The notes beneath the pieces were generated by a model. The model was given only the letters and a program-made list of their open reading frames with translations, was not told where the DNA came from and did no database searches. Shown here piece after piece: positions 50,547 through 58,740 of a stretch of DNA of 64,000 bases. Origin of the DNA: Eubacteriales bacterium (lineage in GTDB: Bacteria > Bacillota > Clostridia > Tissierellales > GPF-1); NCBI GenBank assembly GCA_030625815.1, contig DAOUQF010000001.1, forward strand, positions 124,001 through 188,000, given 5' to 3'. The number at the start of each line of letters is the position of its first letter. The first letter of the stretch is position 1. A program made the translations under genes and the position numbers.

Positions 50547-51095
50547 ATGGCACTATTTATTGGTCTCGGTGTTGTAGTTGTAATTGTTGGTTTCGTTATT
50601 TCTCTGTATAACCGACTGGTGAAATTGAATGTGAATGTGGAAGAAGCCTTTTCGTCCATGGATGTCTATTTGAAAAAGCGATATGATTTAATCCCTAATT
50701 TGGTGGAAACGGTAAAGGGATACGCATCCCATGAAAAGGAAACCCTGGAAAGAGTGATCCGAGCTCGAAACAGTGCGATGAGCGCGACGGATCCCGGTGC
50801 GGTGATTGATGCAAACAATCAGTTGGCCATGGGCTTGAAATCGATCTTTGCCTTGGCGGAGAGTTATCCAGAGCTGAAGGCAAATGAAGGATTTGTAAAT
50901 TTGCAGAATCAATTGGCAAAAATCGAAGAGGATATTTCCAATGCAAGACTGTATTACAATGGCAACGTGAAGATCTTCAACAAGACCATTGTGGTATTCC
51001 CGAATGTAATCATTGCGAATATGATGGGATTTGAGAAGAAGCCTTTCTTTGAAATTGAAGAAACAGAACGCGAAAATGTGAAAGTGCAATTTTGA
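50547..51095 (+). CDS. lemA: LemA-family protein
   Basis: A 182-residue protein with one N-terminal membrane helix (LFIGLGVVVVIVGFVISLYN) and a helical-bundle domain: NVNVEEAFSSMDVYLKKRYDLIPNLVETVKGY, ARNSAMSA, YNGNVKIFNKTI and FPNVIIANMMGF. All are hallmarks of LemA. The function is unclear; it is commonly paired with DUF2207 or TPM-domain membrane proteins, as here. GAAGGGGG precedes ATG 50547. Confidence 0.93.
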   Translation: MALFIGLGVVVVIVGFVISLYNRLVKLNVNVEEAFSSMDVYLKKRYDLIPNLVETVKGYASHEKETLERVIRARNSAMSATDPGAVIDANNQLAMGLKSIFALAESYPELKANEGFVNLQNQLAKIEEDISNARLYYNGNVKIFNKTIVVFPNVIIANMMGFEKKPFFEIEETERENVKVQF

Positions 51096-51109
51096 GGAAC
51101 GTGATTGAC

Positions 51110-52987
51110 ATGAAGAAGAATTTAGGATTTCTATTTCTGATTGTTATCTTTCTTTGCTTCCAAGGGGTTGGTTTTGCTGATGAATACTATTCCATCAAAA
51201 ATTATGATGTGAAAGTGGATGTCGCGAAAGACAATACCTATGCGATACGAGAAACTATTGACGTCGAGTTTTCACAGGCTCGCCACGGGATTTTTCGAAA
51301 TATTCCCGTGCGACAATACGGGTATTCCCATAAAATCTCCGATATTCGCGTTTATGATCCCAAGACAGGCGAATCCTATCAAGTGGATCGGAGTTATGGC
51401 GGTTCTGAGCTTGCTTTGAAAATTGGCGATCCGGATACCTATGTGGATGGACGGCAAAGTTATCGCATCGAGTATGTCTATGACGGCGGTAATGATCGAA
51501 TTGAGGCGTATGATGAATTCTATTATAACTTGATTGGAACGGAATGGAATACGACGATCGAAACTGCGACTTTTACGGTGACAATGCCAAAGAATTTTGA
51601 TCATGAAAAGGTGAATTTCACCTCTGGGACGATTGGTTCAACGGCAAGCGACAAGGTTCGATGGACGGTGGACGGCCTTGTGGTGCGGGGAGAAGCCTTT
51701 AACCTGACTCCACATGAAGGGGTTACTATGGCGCTTTCGCTTCCTCAGGGATACTATACGGGCATTTCTGAACCCTATACCCTAGTGTGGCTGATTGTGC
51801 TGGCTGGAATTTTACTGATTGTCTTAATTGAAGCCCTGCGGATTCGGAATGGAAACTTCCGGAGGAATCGAATTGTTCCAGTTCTCAGCTTTTATCCGCC
51901 GGATGACTTGAATCCAGCTGAAATGGCCTATATCTATGACGAGGAACAGCTTGGCGACGAGAAAATTGCTTCCTTGATTGTGTACTGGGCTTCCAAAGGA
52001 TATTTGAGAATTGTGGAAGATGAAAAGCCGGGCCTATTCGGATCCAAGGAAGAGGTGTATTTCGAACGACTGGCTGAGGCGCATGCGGTGCCTGATGGAT
52101 ATGAACGCAGTTTGTTTATTGATCTCTTTGCTCATGGATTTGGCGATATTGTCCGGATTGAGGACTTGAAAAATGAGTTTTATGAAGATTTGAATGCGAC
52201 ACGAGGATTGATTCGTGACCGCTATCGGGATGAACGGGAAATCTTGGAGAATAAATTTCAGTATGGGATTATTGGCGTGAGTTTTCTGGTAATGGCTATT
52301 TCAACTTTTCTATTGGCGCCTTATACCCAGGTCTTGCTGGGCGTGCCGTTTATTGGAGCGTTGATTCCAACCGGGGTATTCTTATTGATCTTTTGGCTGA
52401 TTCCTTTTGGATTGGCTACAAGACGCGCAAAAGGATCGTCCGTGAAAAAGGGCGCGAATGTGATCCGTAAATTTATCTTTGTCTTTGTGGTTGGTCAATT
52501 CTTTTTTGTCTCGAGATCGATCTTTTCGGGAGTCACATTCAGTGGATTCGCTTTCAGCAATCTGATGATCTATATGCTGATTGTGTTTGTCTTGTATATC
52601 GTGACCATGTTTGCCATTGGAAAGGTGAAACGATATACGCCGTTTGCGCAAGACGTTTTAAACCGGGTCCATGGATTCAAGAATTTTTTGGAGACGGCGA
52701 AGCTGGATAAATTGCATATGTTGTTTGAAGAGAATCCCGAGTATTTCTATGATATGCTTCCATATGTCATGATCTTTGGATTGACGGAAATTTGGGACGG
52801 ATATATGCAGATGATTTCGGTTCGAGGACCGAATTGGTATGTTTCCAATCGGCCGTTCCACGCCTATTATATGATGAATACAGTGAATCATTCCTTTGCA
52901 CAGATGAGTGCTGTTCCCCAAAGAAGCTCTTCCGGTGGTGGTTCTGTCGGCGGAGGCGGGGGTGGCGGAGGCGGTGGCTCCTGGTAA
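51110..52987 (+). CDS. DUF2207 membrane protein with Gly-rich tail
   Basis: A 625-residue membrane protein. It has a signal peptide (FLFLIVIFLCFQGVGFA), then an extracytoplasmic DUF2207 domain (about 22-220; YDVKVDVAKDNTYAIRETI, GIFRNIP, YNLIGTEW), a helix near 230-250, a cytoplasmic segment, and several helices around 385-500. The C-terminal segment ends in SSSGGGSVGGGGGGGGGGSW, the tail common in this family. ATG 51110 follows GAGGAA. It directly follows lemA and is ended by a terminator, a conserved pair of unknown envelope function. Confidence 0.9.
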   Translation: MKKNLGFLFLIVIFLCFQGVGFADEYYSIKNYDVKVDVAKDNTYAIRETIDVEFSQARHGIFRNIPVRQYGYSHKISDIRVYDPKTGESYQVDRSYGGSELALKIGDPDTYVDGRQSYRIEYVYDGGNDRIEAYDEFYYNLIGTEWNTTIETATFTVTMPKNFDHEKVNFTSGTIGSTASDKVRWTVDGLVVRGEAFNLTPHEGVTMALSLPQGYYTGISEPYTLVWLIVLAGILLIVLIEALRIRNGNFRRNRIVPVLSFYPPDDLNPAEMAYIYDEEQLGDEKIASLIVYWASKGYLRIVEDEKPGLFGSKEEVYFERLAEAHAVPDGYERSLFIDLFAHGFGDIVRIEDLKNEFYEDLNATRGLIRDRYRDEREILENKFQYGIIGVSFLVMAISTFLLAPYTQVLLGVPFIGALIPTGVFLLIFWLIPFGLATRRAKGSSVKKGANVIRKFIFVFVVGQFFFVSRSIFSGVTFSGFAFSNLMIYMLIVFVLYIVTMFAIGKVKRYTPFAQDVLNRVHGFKNFLETAKLDKLHMLFEENPEYFYDMLPYVMIFGLTEIWDGYMQMISVRGPNWYVSNRPFHAYYMMNTVNHSFAQMSAVPQRSSSGGGSVGGGGGGGGGGSW

Positions 52988-53000
52988 GAAAGAGTATGGA

Positions 53001-53032
53001 AGCGAGTCCGTTTTTGGACTCGCTTTTTTTAT
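53001..53032 (+). terminator. Rho-independent terminator
   Basis: AGCGAGTCC (53001-53009) pairs perfectly with GGACTCGCT (53016-53024) and is followed by TTTTTT. Confidence 0.93.
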
Positions 53033-53078
53033 GGTTGAAAATGCGGGTATATACACTTTGAATATGAGGAGGTGTGAA

Positions 53079-53906
53079 ATGATCGAGTTACCGGAAGCAA
53101 TGGTTTTAGCGAAGCAATGCAATCAGGCCATAGCGGGTAAAAAAATCGAAGAAATTCTAGTCAATCAAAGTCCACACAAGCTGGCCTGGTTTGTCGGGGA
53201 TCCGGAAGATTACGCGAAGAAATTGGCGGGAAAGACGATTGAAAAGGCTTCCGCAATTGCGGGATTTGTTGAATTGAAGATCGAGGATGTTCGCCTTGCC
53301 TTTAGCGATGGTGTTCAATTGCTCTATGCGCAGCAGGGAGAGCAATTCCCGAAAAAGCATCAATTATTGATTCGTTTTATGGATCACTCGTTCTTGGCTG
53401 CCAGTATTCGGATGTATGGCGGAATCTGGTGTTTTGATCCGGGTGAATGGGGGAACGAGTACTACAAAATCGCCAAAGTGAAACCGTCGCCCTTGGCAGA
53501 AGGGTTTTCCGAGGACTATTTTTTGAAGATGATGGCGAATGAAAAGATGTTGAAGTTAAGCGCGAAAGCCTTTTTGGCGACTGAACAGCGAATCCCCGGA
53601 TTGGGAAACGGAATCTTGCAGGATATTCTTTTTGAGGCAGGGATTCATCCAAAGCGAAAACTTAACACCTTTTCAATGAAGGAAAAGAGAGCTTTGTATC
53701 ATGGCAGTCTAGCTGTGATTAAAGCGATGGCTGAGCAAAACGGGCGTGACACTGAGAAGGACCTGTTTGGAAACCCTGGCGGATATGGCACCGCGATGAG
53801 TCGAAAGACTGTCGGACAGCCTTGTCCAAAATGTGGAGACCTTATACGAAAAGAAGCGTATATGGGAGGGAGCATATACTATTGCCCAAGTTGCCAAAAA
53901 GAGTAG
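53079..53906 (+). CDS. Fpg/Nei-family DNA glycosylase-like protein lacking catalytic residues
   Basis: A 275-residue protein with the Fpg/Nei layout: an N-terminal beta domain, the H2TH-type helices (QRIPGLGNGILQDILFEAGIHPKRK), and a C-terminal zinc finger CPKC...CPSC. The N terminus reads MIELPEA instead of MPELPE, so the catalytic N-terminal proline is absent, though the adjacent glutamate remains. In the zinc finger the usual GR(S/T)T arginine is also absent (MGGSIYYC). The strong GAGGAGGTG site makes ATG 53079 secure, so this is not a start error. It may bind DNA or act by another chemistry. Similar MIELPEA proteins are, to my knowledge, widespread in clostridia. Confidence 0.85.
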   Translation: MIELPEAMVLAKQCNQAIAGKKIEEILVNQSPHKLAWFVGDPEDYAKKLAGKTIEKASAIAGFVELKIEDVRLAFSDGVQLLYAQQGEQFPKKHQLLIRFMDHSFLAASIRMYGGIWCFDPGEWGNEYYKIAKVKPSPLAEGFSEDYFLKMMANEKMLKLSAKAFLATEQRIPGLGNGILQDILFEAGIHPKRKLNTFSMKEKRALYHGSLAVIKAMAEQNGRDTEKDLFGNPGGYGTAMSRKTVGQPCPKCGDLIRKEAYMGGSIYYCPSCQKE

Positions 53907-53955
53907 AGGTTGAACATTTAAGTTTGACAACGTTTTCTCAAAGAAACCAAAATTT

Positions 53956-54012
53956 GATAAAAAGATCATAGAACCGCATGAATACTCATGTGATTCTGTG
54001 ATCTTTTTATCA
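53956..54012. terminator. Long hairpin, bidirectional terminator
   Basis: GATAAAAAGATCA (53956-53968) pairs perfectly with TGATCTTTTTATC (53999-54011), with further imperfect pairs inside. It separates the glycosylase-like gene from the malic enzyme. Confidence 0.8.
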
Positions 54013-54079
54013 TTTTGACCAAAATAGTGAGAAGTAAGAAAACAATTAATTGAGAATGACCAAAAGTAGAATCTTCTGA

Positions 54080-54096
54080 ATGCAAACGTTATCATG
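54080..54096 (+). promoter_or_regulatory. cre (CcpA) operator of the malic enzyme operon
   Basis: ATGCAAACGTTATCATG matches the cre consensus WTGNAARCGNWWWCAWW at every position but the last. It lies 30 bp before the GTG start at 54127, a position suited to blocking transcription. The ATG at 54094 falls inside it and is not a likely start. Confidence 0.8.
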
Positions 54097-54126
54097 AGTG
54101 TGAGGAATAGAGAGAGGAGTGGTGTA

Positions 54127-55314
54127 GTGGATTACAAGAAAAGAAGTTTGGAACTGCATGAGAAGTTTAAAGGCAAGTTAATGATTCGGTCTAAGGTGCC
54201 TGTTGCAACAAAAGATCAGCTAAGTGTTGTGTATACACCTGGCGTCGCAGAGCCTTGTTTAGAAATTGCAAAAAGAAAAGAAGAGGTGTATCGGTATACG
54301 GCGAAGGGTAATTTGGTTGCGGTCGTAACGGATGGAACTGCAGTGCTGGGCCTGGGCGATATCGGACCGGAAGCGGCAATGCCAGTTATGGAAGGAAAGG
54401 CAGTACTGTTTCAGGAATTTGCAGGTGTTGATGCATTCCCAATTTGTTTGGACACGAAGGATGTGGATGAAATTGTTGCCATTGTTAAAGCCATGGCTCC
54501 GACGTTTGGGGGAATAAACTTGGAAGATATCTCTGCACCCAGGTGTATCCTGATTGAAAAACGTCTGAAAGAAGAATTGGATATTCCTGTATTTCATGAT
54601 GATCAACATGGAACCGCTATTGTTGTCGCTTCGGCATTGATGAATGCTTGCAAATTGACAAAAAGAAAAATTCAAGAGAGTAAGATCGTTGTGAATGGGG
54701 CGGGAGCGGCGGGAAGCGCGATTACGAAAATCTTGCTTTCCATGGGTGCGCAACATGTTTTGGTTTGCGATCGTCAAGGAATTCTTTATCGTGGGATGGA
54801 AGGATTGGATTTTCTGAAGGAAGAATTGGCAGAGCGTACGAATCCTAAAAATCAACAGGGTTTGCTTGCGGATGCCTTAGAAGGCGCCGATGTCTTGATC
54901 GGAGTTTCTGCTCCGGGCGTTGTAACGACGGAGATGGTTGCATCCATGAACCGAGAGGCCATTGTCTTCGCCATGGCCAATCCAACACCTGAGATTTTAC
55001 CGGATTTGGCCTTGCAGGCAGGTGCGCGAATCGTTGGAACGGGTCGATCGGATTTTGCGAATCAAATCAATAATGTATTGGCATTTCCGGGTGTATTTCG
55101 AGGAGCGTTGGATGTGCGAGCCAGTGATATCAATGAAGAAATGAAAATTGCTGCTGCGACTGCGATCGCGTCAATCATTGAGGATGATGAATTGTCAGAT
55201 ACCTATATCATTCCTGATCCTTTTGATCCGCGAGTAGCAGAGCGAGTTTCAAAGGCTGTTGCTAAGGCTGCCTGTCTAAGCGGTGTAGCAAAAATTAGTA
55301 AGGAGGAGAAATAG
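54127..55314 (+). CDS. Malic enzyme (NAD(P)-dependent, oxaloacetate-decarboxylating)
   Basis: A 395-residue enzyme converting malate to pyruvate and CO2 with reduction of NAD(P). Recognisable are YTPGVAEPC, the catalytic-site segment [32 protein letters not shown], and the Rossmann motif NGAGAAGSA. The start is GTG 54127, following GAGAGGAGTG and giving the family's usual [13 protein letters not shown] opening. A cre site lies 30 bp upstream, and a transporter of the malate/citrate family follows 1 bp after the stop. Together they suggest malate fermentation under catabolite control. Confidence 0.95.
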   Translation: MDYKKRSLELHEKFKGKLMIRSKVPVATKDQLSVVYTPGVAEPCLEIAKRKEEVYRYTAKGNLVAVVTDGTAVLGLGDIGPEAAMPVMEGKAVLFQEFAGVDAFPICLDTKDVDEIVAIVKAMAPTFGGINLEDISAPRCILIEKRLKEELDIPVFHDDQHGTAIVVASALMNACKLTKRKIQESKIVVNGAGAAGSAITKILLSMGAQHVLVCDRQGILYRGMEGLDFLKEELAERTNPKNQQGLLADALEGADVLIGVSAPGVVTTEMVASMNREAIVFAMANPTPEILPDLALQAGARIVGTGRSDFANQINNVLAFPGVFRGALDVRASDINEEMKIAAATAIASIIEDDELSDTYIIPDPFDPRVAERVSKAVAKAACLSGVAKISKEEK

Positions 55315-55315
55315 T

Positions 55316-56635
55316 ATGGCGACAATGAATGAGATGACAAGTTCGAGGAACCTGATTCAGGAGGAACAGGGGTATAAAATTATGGGTATGTCTATACCTG
55401 TTTTTATGACATTTTCTATGATTGTTGCCGTTGCGACGGTGATGGGTGTTTTACCAAAAGGTTTAGTGGGTGCCATTCCATTTATGATGGTGCTGGGAGC
55501 AATTTTAAATGAGTTAGGGAACAAGACGCCGATCATCAAAGACTTTTTTGGCGGCGGTCCTATTATAATCATCTTTGGAAGTGCGGCATTATTCACCTAT
55601 CAAATCATACCAACAGCAGTGACGGAAACTGTTGTTTCCTTTACTAAGGCAGGCGGATTTTTAAATTTTTATATTGCGGCATTGATTACAGGAAGTATTT
55701 TAGGGATGGATCGAAAACTTCTAATGAAGGCGTCCCTTCGATATCTGCCAGCGATTCTTGGGGGCATTATCACTGCTTTGGGTCTTGTAGGTATTGTAGG
55801 TGGACTAATTGGATATGGATTTAAAGAAGCCATTCTATATATTGGCGTGCCAATTATGGGGGGTGGCATGGGTGCTGGAGCAGTTCCTTTATCGGAAATG
55901 TTTGGCGAATTCATGCAAGTTGATGTATCAAAAATGCTTTCCATTATGATTCCAGCGCTTGCAATGGGAAATGCCATGGCGATCGTTGCGGCAGGCATCT
56001 TAAACCGCATAGGGAAGAAAAACAAAAAACTTACTGGCGATGGGGAACTGATGCGCGTGAAGGATCAGGATTTCAAGGTTACTGAGGAGAAAAAGTCTGA
56101 GATTACGTTTGAAGGAATGGCACTTGGCATGTTGATGGCTACAAGCTTCTATGTGTTGGGCAAAATCCTTGGAAACTTTCTTCCTATCCATTCTTATGCA
56201 CTGATGATCATTTCAGTTGCAGCGGTTAAGGTGCTTGGTATTTTACCAAGAAAATATGAAGAGGGCGCCTTTTACTTCTTCCGATTTGTAATGGTGGCAT
56301 GGACACCGGCGTTGCTGGTCGGGATTGGTGCGGCTTACACGGATTTAGCGGCTGTGATTGGTGCATTTACATTTCAGTATATCGTTTTGGTAGCAGTCGT
56401 GATTTTCGGAGCGGTAGTGGGATCTGGCTTTGTTGGTTACTTTATGGGTTTCTATCCGATTGAATCAGCGATCACCGCTGGGCTTTGCATGGCGAATATG
56501 GGTGGAACTGGAGATGTGGCGGTTTTATCCGCAGCAAAGCGAATGGAGTTGATGCCGTTTGCGCAGATCTCTTCTCGATTGGGTGGAGCGTTTATCATTA
56601 TTCTGGCCACGGCGTTGTTGAAACTGTTTATGTAG
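55316..56635 (+). CDS. 2-hydroxycarboxylate (malate/citrate) transporter
   Basis: A 439-residue membrane protein of the 2HCT family (CitS, MaeN, CimH). Conserved parts are the KIMGMSIPVFMTFSMIVAV helix, FGGGPIIIIFGSAA, the two re-entrant GGxG-type loops (MGGGMGAGAVPLSEMF and a C-terminal MANMGGTGDVAVLSAAKRMELMPFAQI), and the R-containing FAQISSRLGGA end. Na+- or H+-coupled malate uptake is the best guess because it forms an operon with malic enzyme. AAGGAGGAG precedes ATG 55316. Confidence 0.94.
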   Translation: MATMNEMTSSRNLIQEEQGYKIMGMSIPVFMTFSMIVAVATVMGVLPKGLVGAIPFMMVLGAILNELGNKTPIIKDFFGGGPIIIIFGSAALFTYQIIPTAVTETVVSFTKAGGFLNFYIAALITGSILGMDRKLLMKASLRYLPAILGGIITALGLVGIVGGLIGYGFKEAILYIGVPIMGGGMGAGAVPLSEMFGEFMQVDVSKMLSIMIPALAMGNAMAIVAAGILNRIGKKNKKLTGDGELMRVKDQDFKVTEEKKSEITFEGMALGMLMATSFYVLGKILGNFLPIHSYALMIISVAAVKVLGILPRKYEEGAFYFFRFVMVAWTPALLVGIGAAYTDLAAVIGAFTFQYIVLVAVVIFGAVVGSGFVGYFMGFYPIESAITAGLCMANMGGTGDVAVLSAAKRMELMPFAQISSRLGGAFIIILATALLKLFM

Positions 56636-56684
56636 AAGGGATCAAACGTAACTTGTTGTTGAAGTAAATATTTTTGAGTGAATC

Positions 56685-56716
56685 AAAAGAGTTCTCGAAT
56701 TGAGAACTCTTTTTAG
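56685..56716 (+). terminator. Rho-independent terminator of the malate operon
   Basis: AAAAGAGTTCTC (56685-56696) pairs with GAGAACTCTTTT (56702-56713) and is followed by T. Confidence 0.88.
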
Positions 56717-56726
56717 TTGTTGAGAC

Positions 56727-56755
56727 TTGACAAGGGGAGAGGAAAAGAGTATAAA
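56727..56755 (+). promoter_or_regulatory. Sigma-A promoter of htpG
   Basis: TTGACA at 56727-56732 and TATAAA at 56750-56755 are spaced by 17 bp. The CIRCE operator begins 12 bp downstream. Confidence 0.85.
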
Positions 56756-56767
56756 TATATTAAAGAG

Positions 56768-56794
56768 TTAGCACTCATCCGATAGGAGTGCTAA
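56768..56794. promoter_or_regulatory. CIRCE operator (HrcA binding site)
   Basis: TTAGCACTC-N9-GAGTGCTAA is a perfect match to the CIRCE inverted repeat. It overlaps the transcribed start region between the promoter and the htpG ATG, so htpG should be repressed by HrcA. Confidence 0.97.
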
Positions 56795-56821
56795 CAAAGA
56801 CTATCGAAAGGAATGAAACCC

Positions 56822-58696
56822 ATGAGAAAAAAGCAATTTAAAGCAGAATCGAAACGACTGTTGGAGTTGGTGATTAATTCAATTTATACACATCGCGAGA
56901 TCTTTTTAAGAGAATTGATTTCCAATGCCAGCGACGCAATTGACAAGATCTACTATACGGCGTTAACGGACGATTCCATTCAATTCAACAAAGAGGATTA
57001 TTTTATTTCCTTGTCTGTGGACAAGGAAAAACGACAATTGATTATTTCGGATTCAGGAATCGGGATGACCAAGGAAGAGTTGGAAGAAAACTTGGGCATC
57101 ATTGCCAAGAGCGGATCTTTGAAATTCAAGGAAGAAAACGAGGTCAAAGACGGTGTCGATATCATCGGGCAATTTGGGGTCGGATTCTACTCGGCGTTTC
57201 TTGTGGCGGATACGGTCATTGTTCGAAGCAAGGCCTTTGGCAGCGAGTATGCGTATGAATGGAAATCTCAGGGTATTGATGGATATACGGTGACGCCATG
57301 CGAGAAGGATTCAGTGGGAACCGATATCATCATGATTTTGAAAGAAAATGTTGAAGACGAGAACTTTGACGAGTATCTGGAAGAGTATCGCATTCGATCC
57401 ATCGTGAAGAAATACTCTGATTTTATTCGCTACCCAATTAAAATGGAGATTACGCGAAGCGAATTGAAAGAGGGCACGGAATCGGAATATGAAGATGTGA
57501 CGAAGGAAGAGACCATCAACAGCATGGTGCCGATCTGGAGAAAAAACAAAAACGAATTGACTGACGAAGATTATCAGAACTTCTATATCGAAAAGCGATT
57601 TGGATTTGATCAACCCGTTCGAACCATTCATTCCAGCATCGATGGAAATGTAAGTTACAATGCAGTTTTGTTTATTCCGGAGAAAACGCCTTATGACTTC
57701 TATACACGGGAATACGAGAAGGGTTTGGAATTGTATTCTCGCAGCGTGATGATCATGGAAAAATGCGGAGATCTTTTGCCTGACTATTTCAGTTTTGTGA
57801 AGGGCGTTGTGGATTCCGAGGATCTGTCCTTGAATATCTCCAGAGAAGTTTTGCAGCATGATCGACAATTGAAGTTAATCGCAAAAAACATCAAAACCAA
57901 GGTGAAAAGCGAACTGACAAAATTAATGAAATCCGATCGTGAGAAATATGAAACCTTCTATCAATCCTTTGGACGTCAATTAAAATACGGGGTTTATAGT
58001 GAATTTGGCACCAATAAGGAGTTCTTGCAGGATCTATTGTTATTCGCATCCTCTTACGAGAAAAAACTAGTCAGCCTGGAAGAGTATGTGGCGCGAATGA
58101 AAGAGGATCAGAAGTATATTTACTATGCGACTGGAGAGTCGATTGAACGTCTAGAGAAGATGCCGCAGACGGAAATGGTGTTGGATAAGGGCTATGAGAT
58201 TCTTTACTTTACTGAAGAAGTTGACGAGTTTGCCATTCAAACCATGAGAGAGTTTAAAGAAAAAGAGTTCAAGTCTGTTTCTGCCAATGATTTGGGTCTT
58301 GAATCGGAGGAAGAAGAACAGACGCCGGAATCATCGGAAAATGAAGCGATCTTCGCGTCGATGATGGAGCACTTAACGGATAAAGTGAAAGCTGTTCGCG
58401 CTTCGAAACGATTGAAAACACATCCTGTTTGTTTGACAAGCGAAGGCGAAGTATCCATTGAGATGGAGAAAATCCTAAACGCGATGCCAAGTGATCAAGA
58501 GGTTAAGGCTGAAAAAGTGTTGGAGATCAATGTCAATCATGAGGTCTTCCAAACCGTGCAAGAGGCGTATAAAAACGATCCGGAAAAATTTGCCTTGTAT
58601 ACAGATGTGTTGTATCAGCAGGCGTTATTGATTGAGGGATTGCCAATCGATGATCCGGTTGCCTTTACGAATCAGATTTGTAAGATTATGAAGTAG
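56822..58696 (+). CDS. htpG: Molecular chaperone HtpG (Hsp90)
   Basis: A 624-residue bacterial Hsp90. The N-terminal ATPase (about 1-220) shows [31 protein letters not shown] and [13 protein letters not shown]. The middle domain carries [17 protein letters not shown] with the catalytic arginine, and the C-terminal dimerisation domain ends at residue 624. ATG 56822 is preferred because ATG 56813 is too close to AAAGGA. It has its own promoter with a CIRCE operator. Confidence 0.96.
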   Translation: MRKKQFKAESKRLLELVINSIYTHREIFLRELISNASDAIDKIYYTALTDDSIQFNKEDYFISLSVDKEKRQLIISDSGIGMTKEELEENLGIIAKSGSLKFKEENEVKDGVDIIGQFGVGFYSAFLVADTVIVRSKAFGSEYAYEWKSQGIDGYTVTPCEKDSVGTDIIMILKENVEDENFDEYLEEYRIRSIVKKYSDFIRYPIKMEITRSELKEGTESEYEDVTKEETINSMVPIWRKNKNELTDEDYQNFYIEKRFGFDQPVRTIHSSIDGNVSYNAVLFIPEKTPYDFYTREYEKGLELYSRSVMIMEKCGDLLPDYFSFVKGVVDSEDLSLNISREVLQHDRQLKLIAKNIKTKVKSELTKLMKSDREKYETFYQSFGRQLKYGVYSEFGTNKEFLQDLLLFASSYEKKLVSLEEYVARMKEDQKYIYYATGESIERLEKMPQTEMVLDKGYEILYFTEEVDEFAIQTMREFKEKEFKSVSANDLGLESEEEEQTPESSENEAIFASMMEHLTDKVKAVRASKRLKTHPVCLTSEGEVSIEMEKILNAMPSDQEVKAEKVLEINVNHEVFQTVQEAYKNDPEKFALYTDVLYQQALLIEGLPIDDPVAFTNQICKIMK

Positions 58697-58705
58697 AATA
58701 AAAGC

Positions 58706-58740
58706 GCACCCTCAGGAGAAAATTCCTGAGGGTGTTTTTG
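58706..58740. terminator. Bidirectional terminator between htpG and the PucR-type gene
   Basis: CACCCTCAGGA (58707-58717) pairs perfectly with TCCTGAGGGTG (58724-58734). T-rich and A-rich flanks suit both converging genes. Confidence 0.88.

Noticed and set aside
52908-53078. N-terminal extension of the Fpg/Nei-like gene
   Set aside because: It overlaps the DUF2207 gene and its terminator; the strong GAGGAGGTG site fixes ATG 53079.
53924-53940. Second cre-like site (TTGACAACGTTTTCTCA) before malic enzyme
   Set aside because: It has three mismatches to the consensus and lies upstream of a strong hairpin; the site at 54080 is far better.
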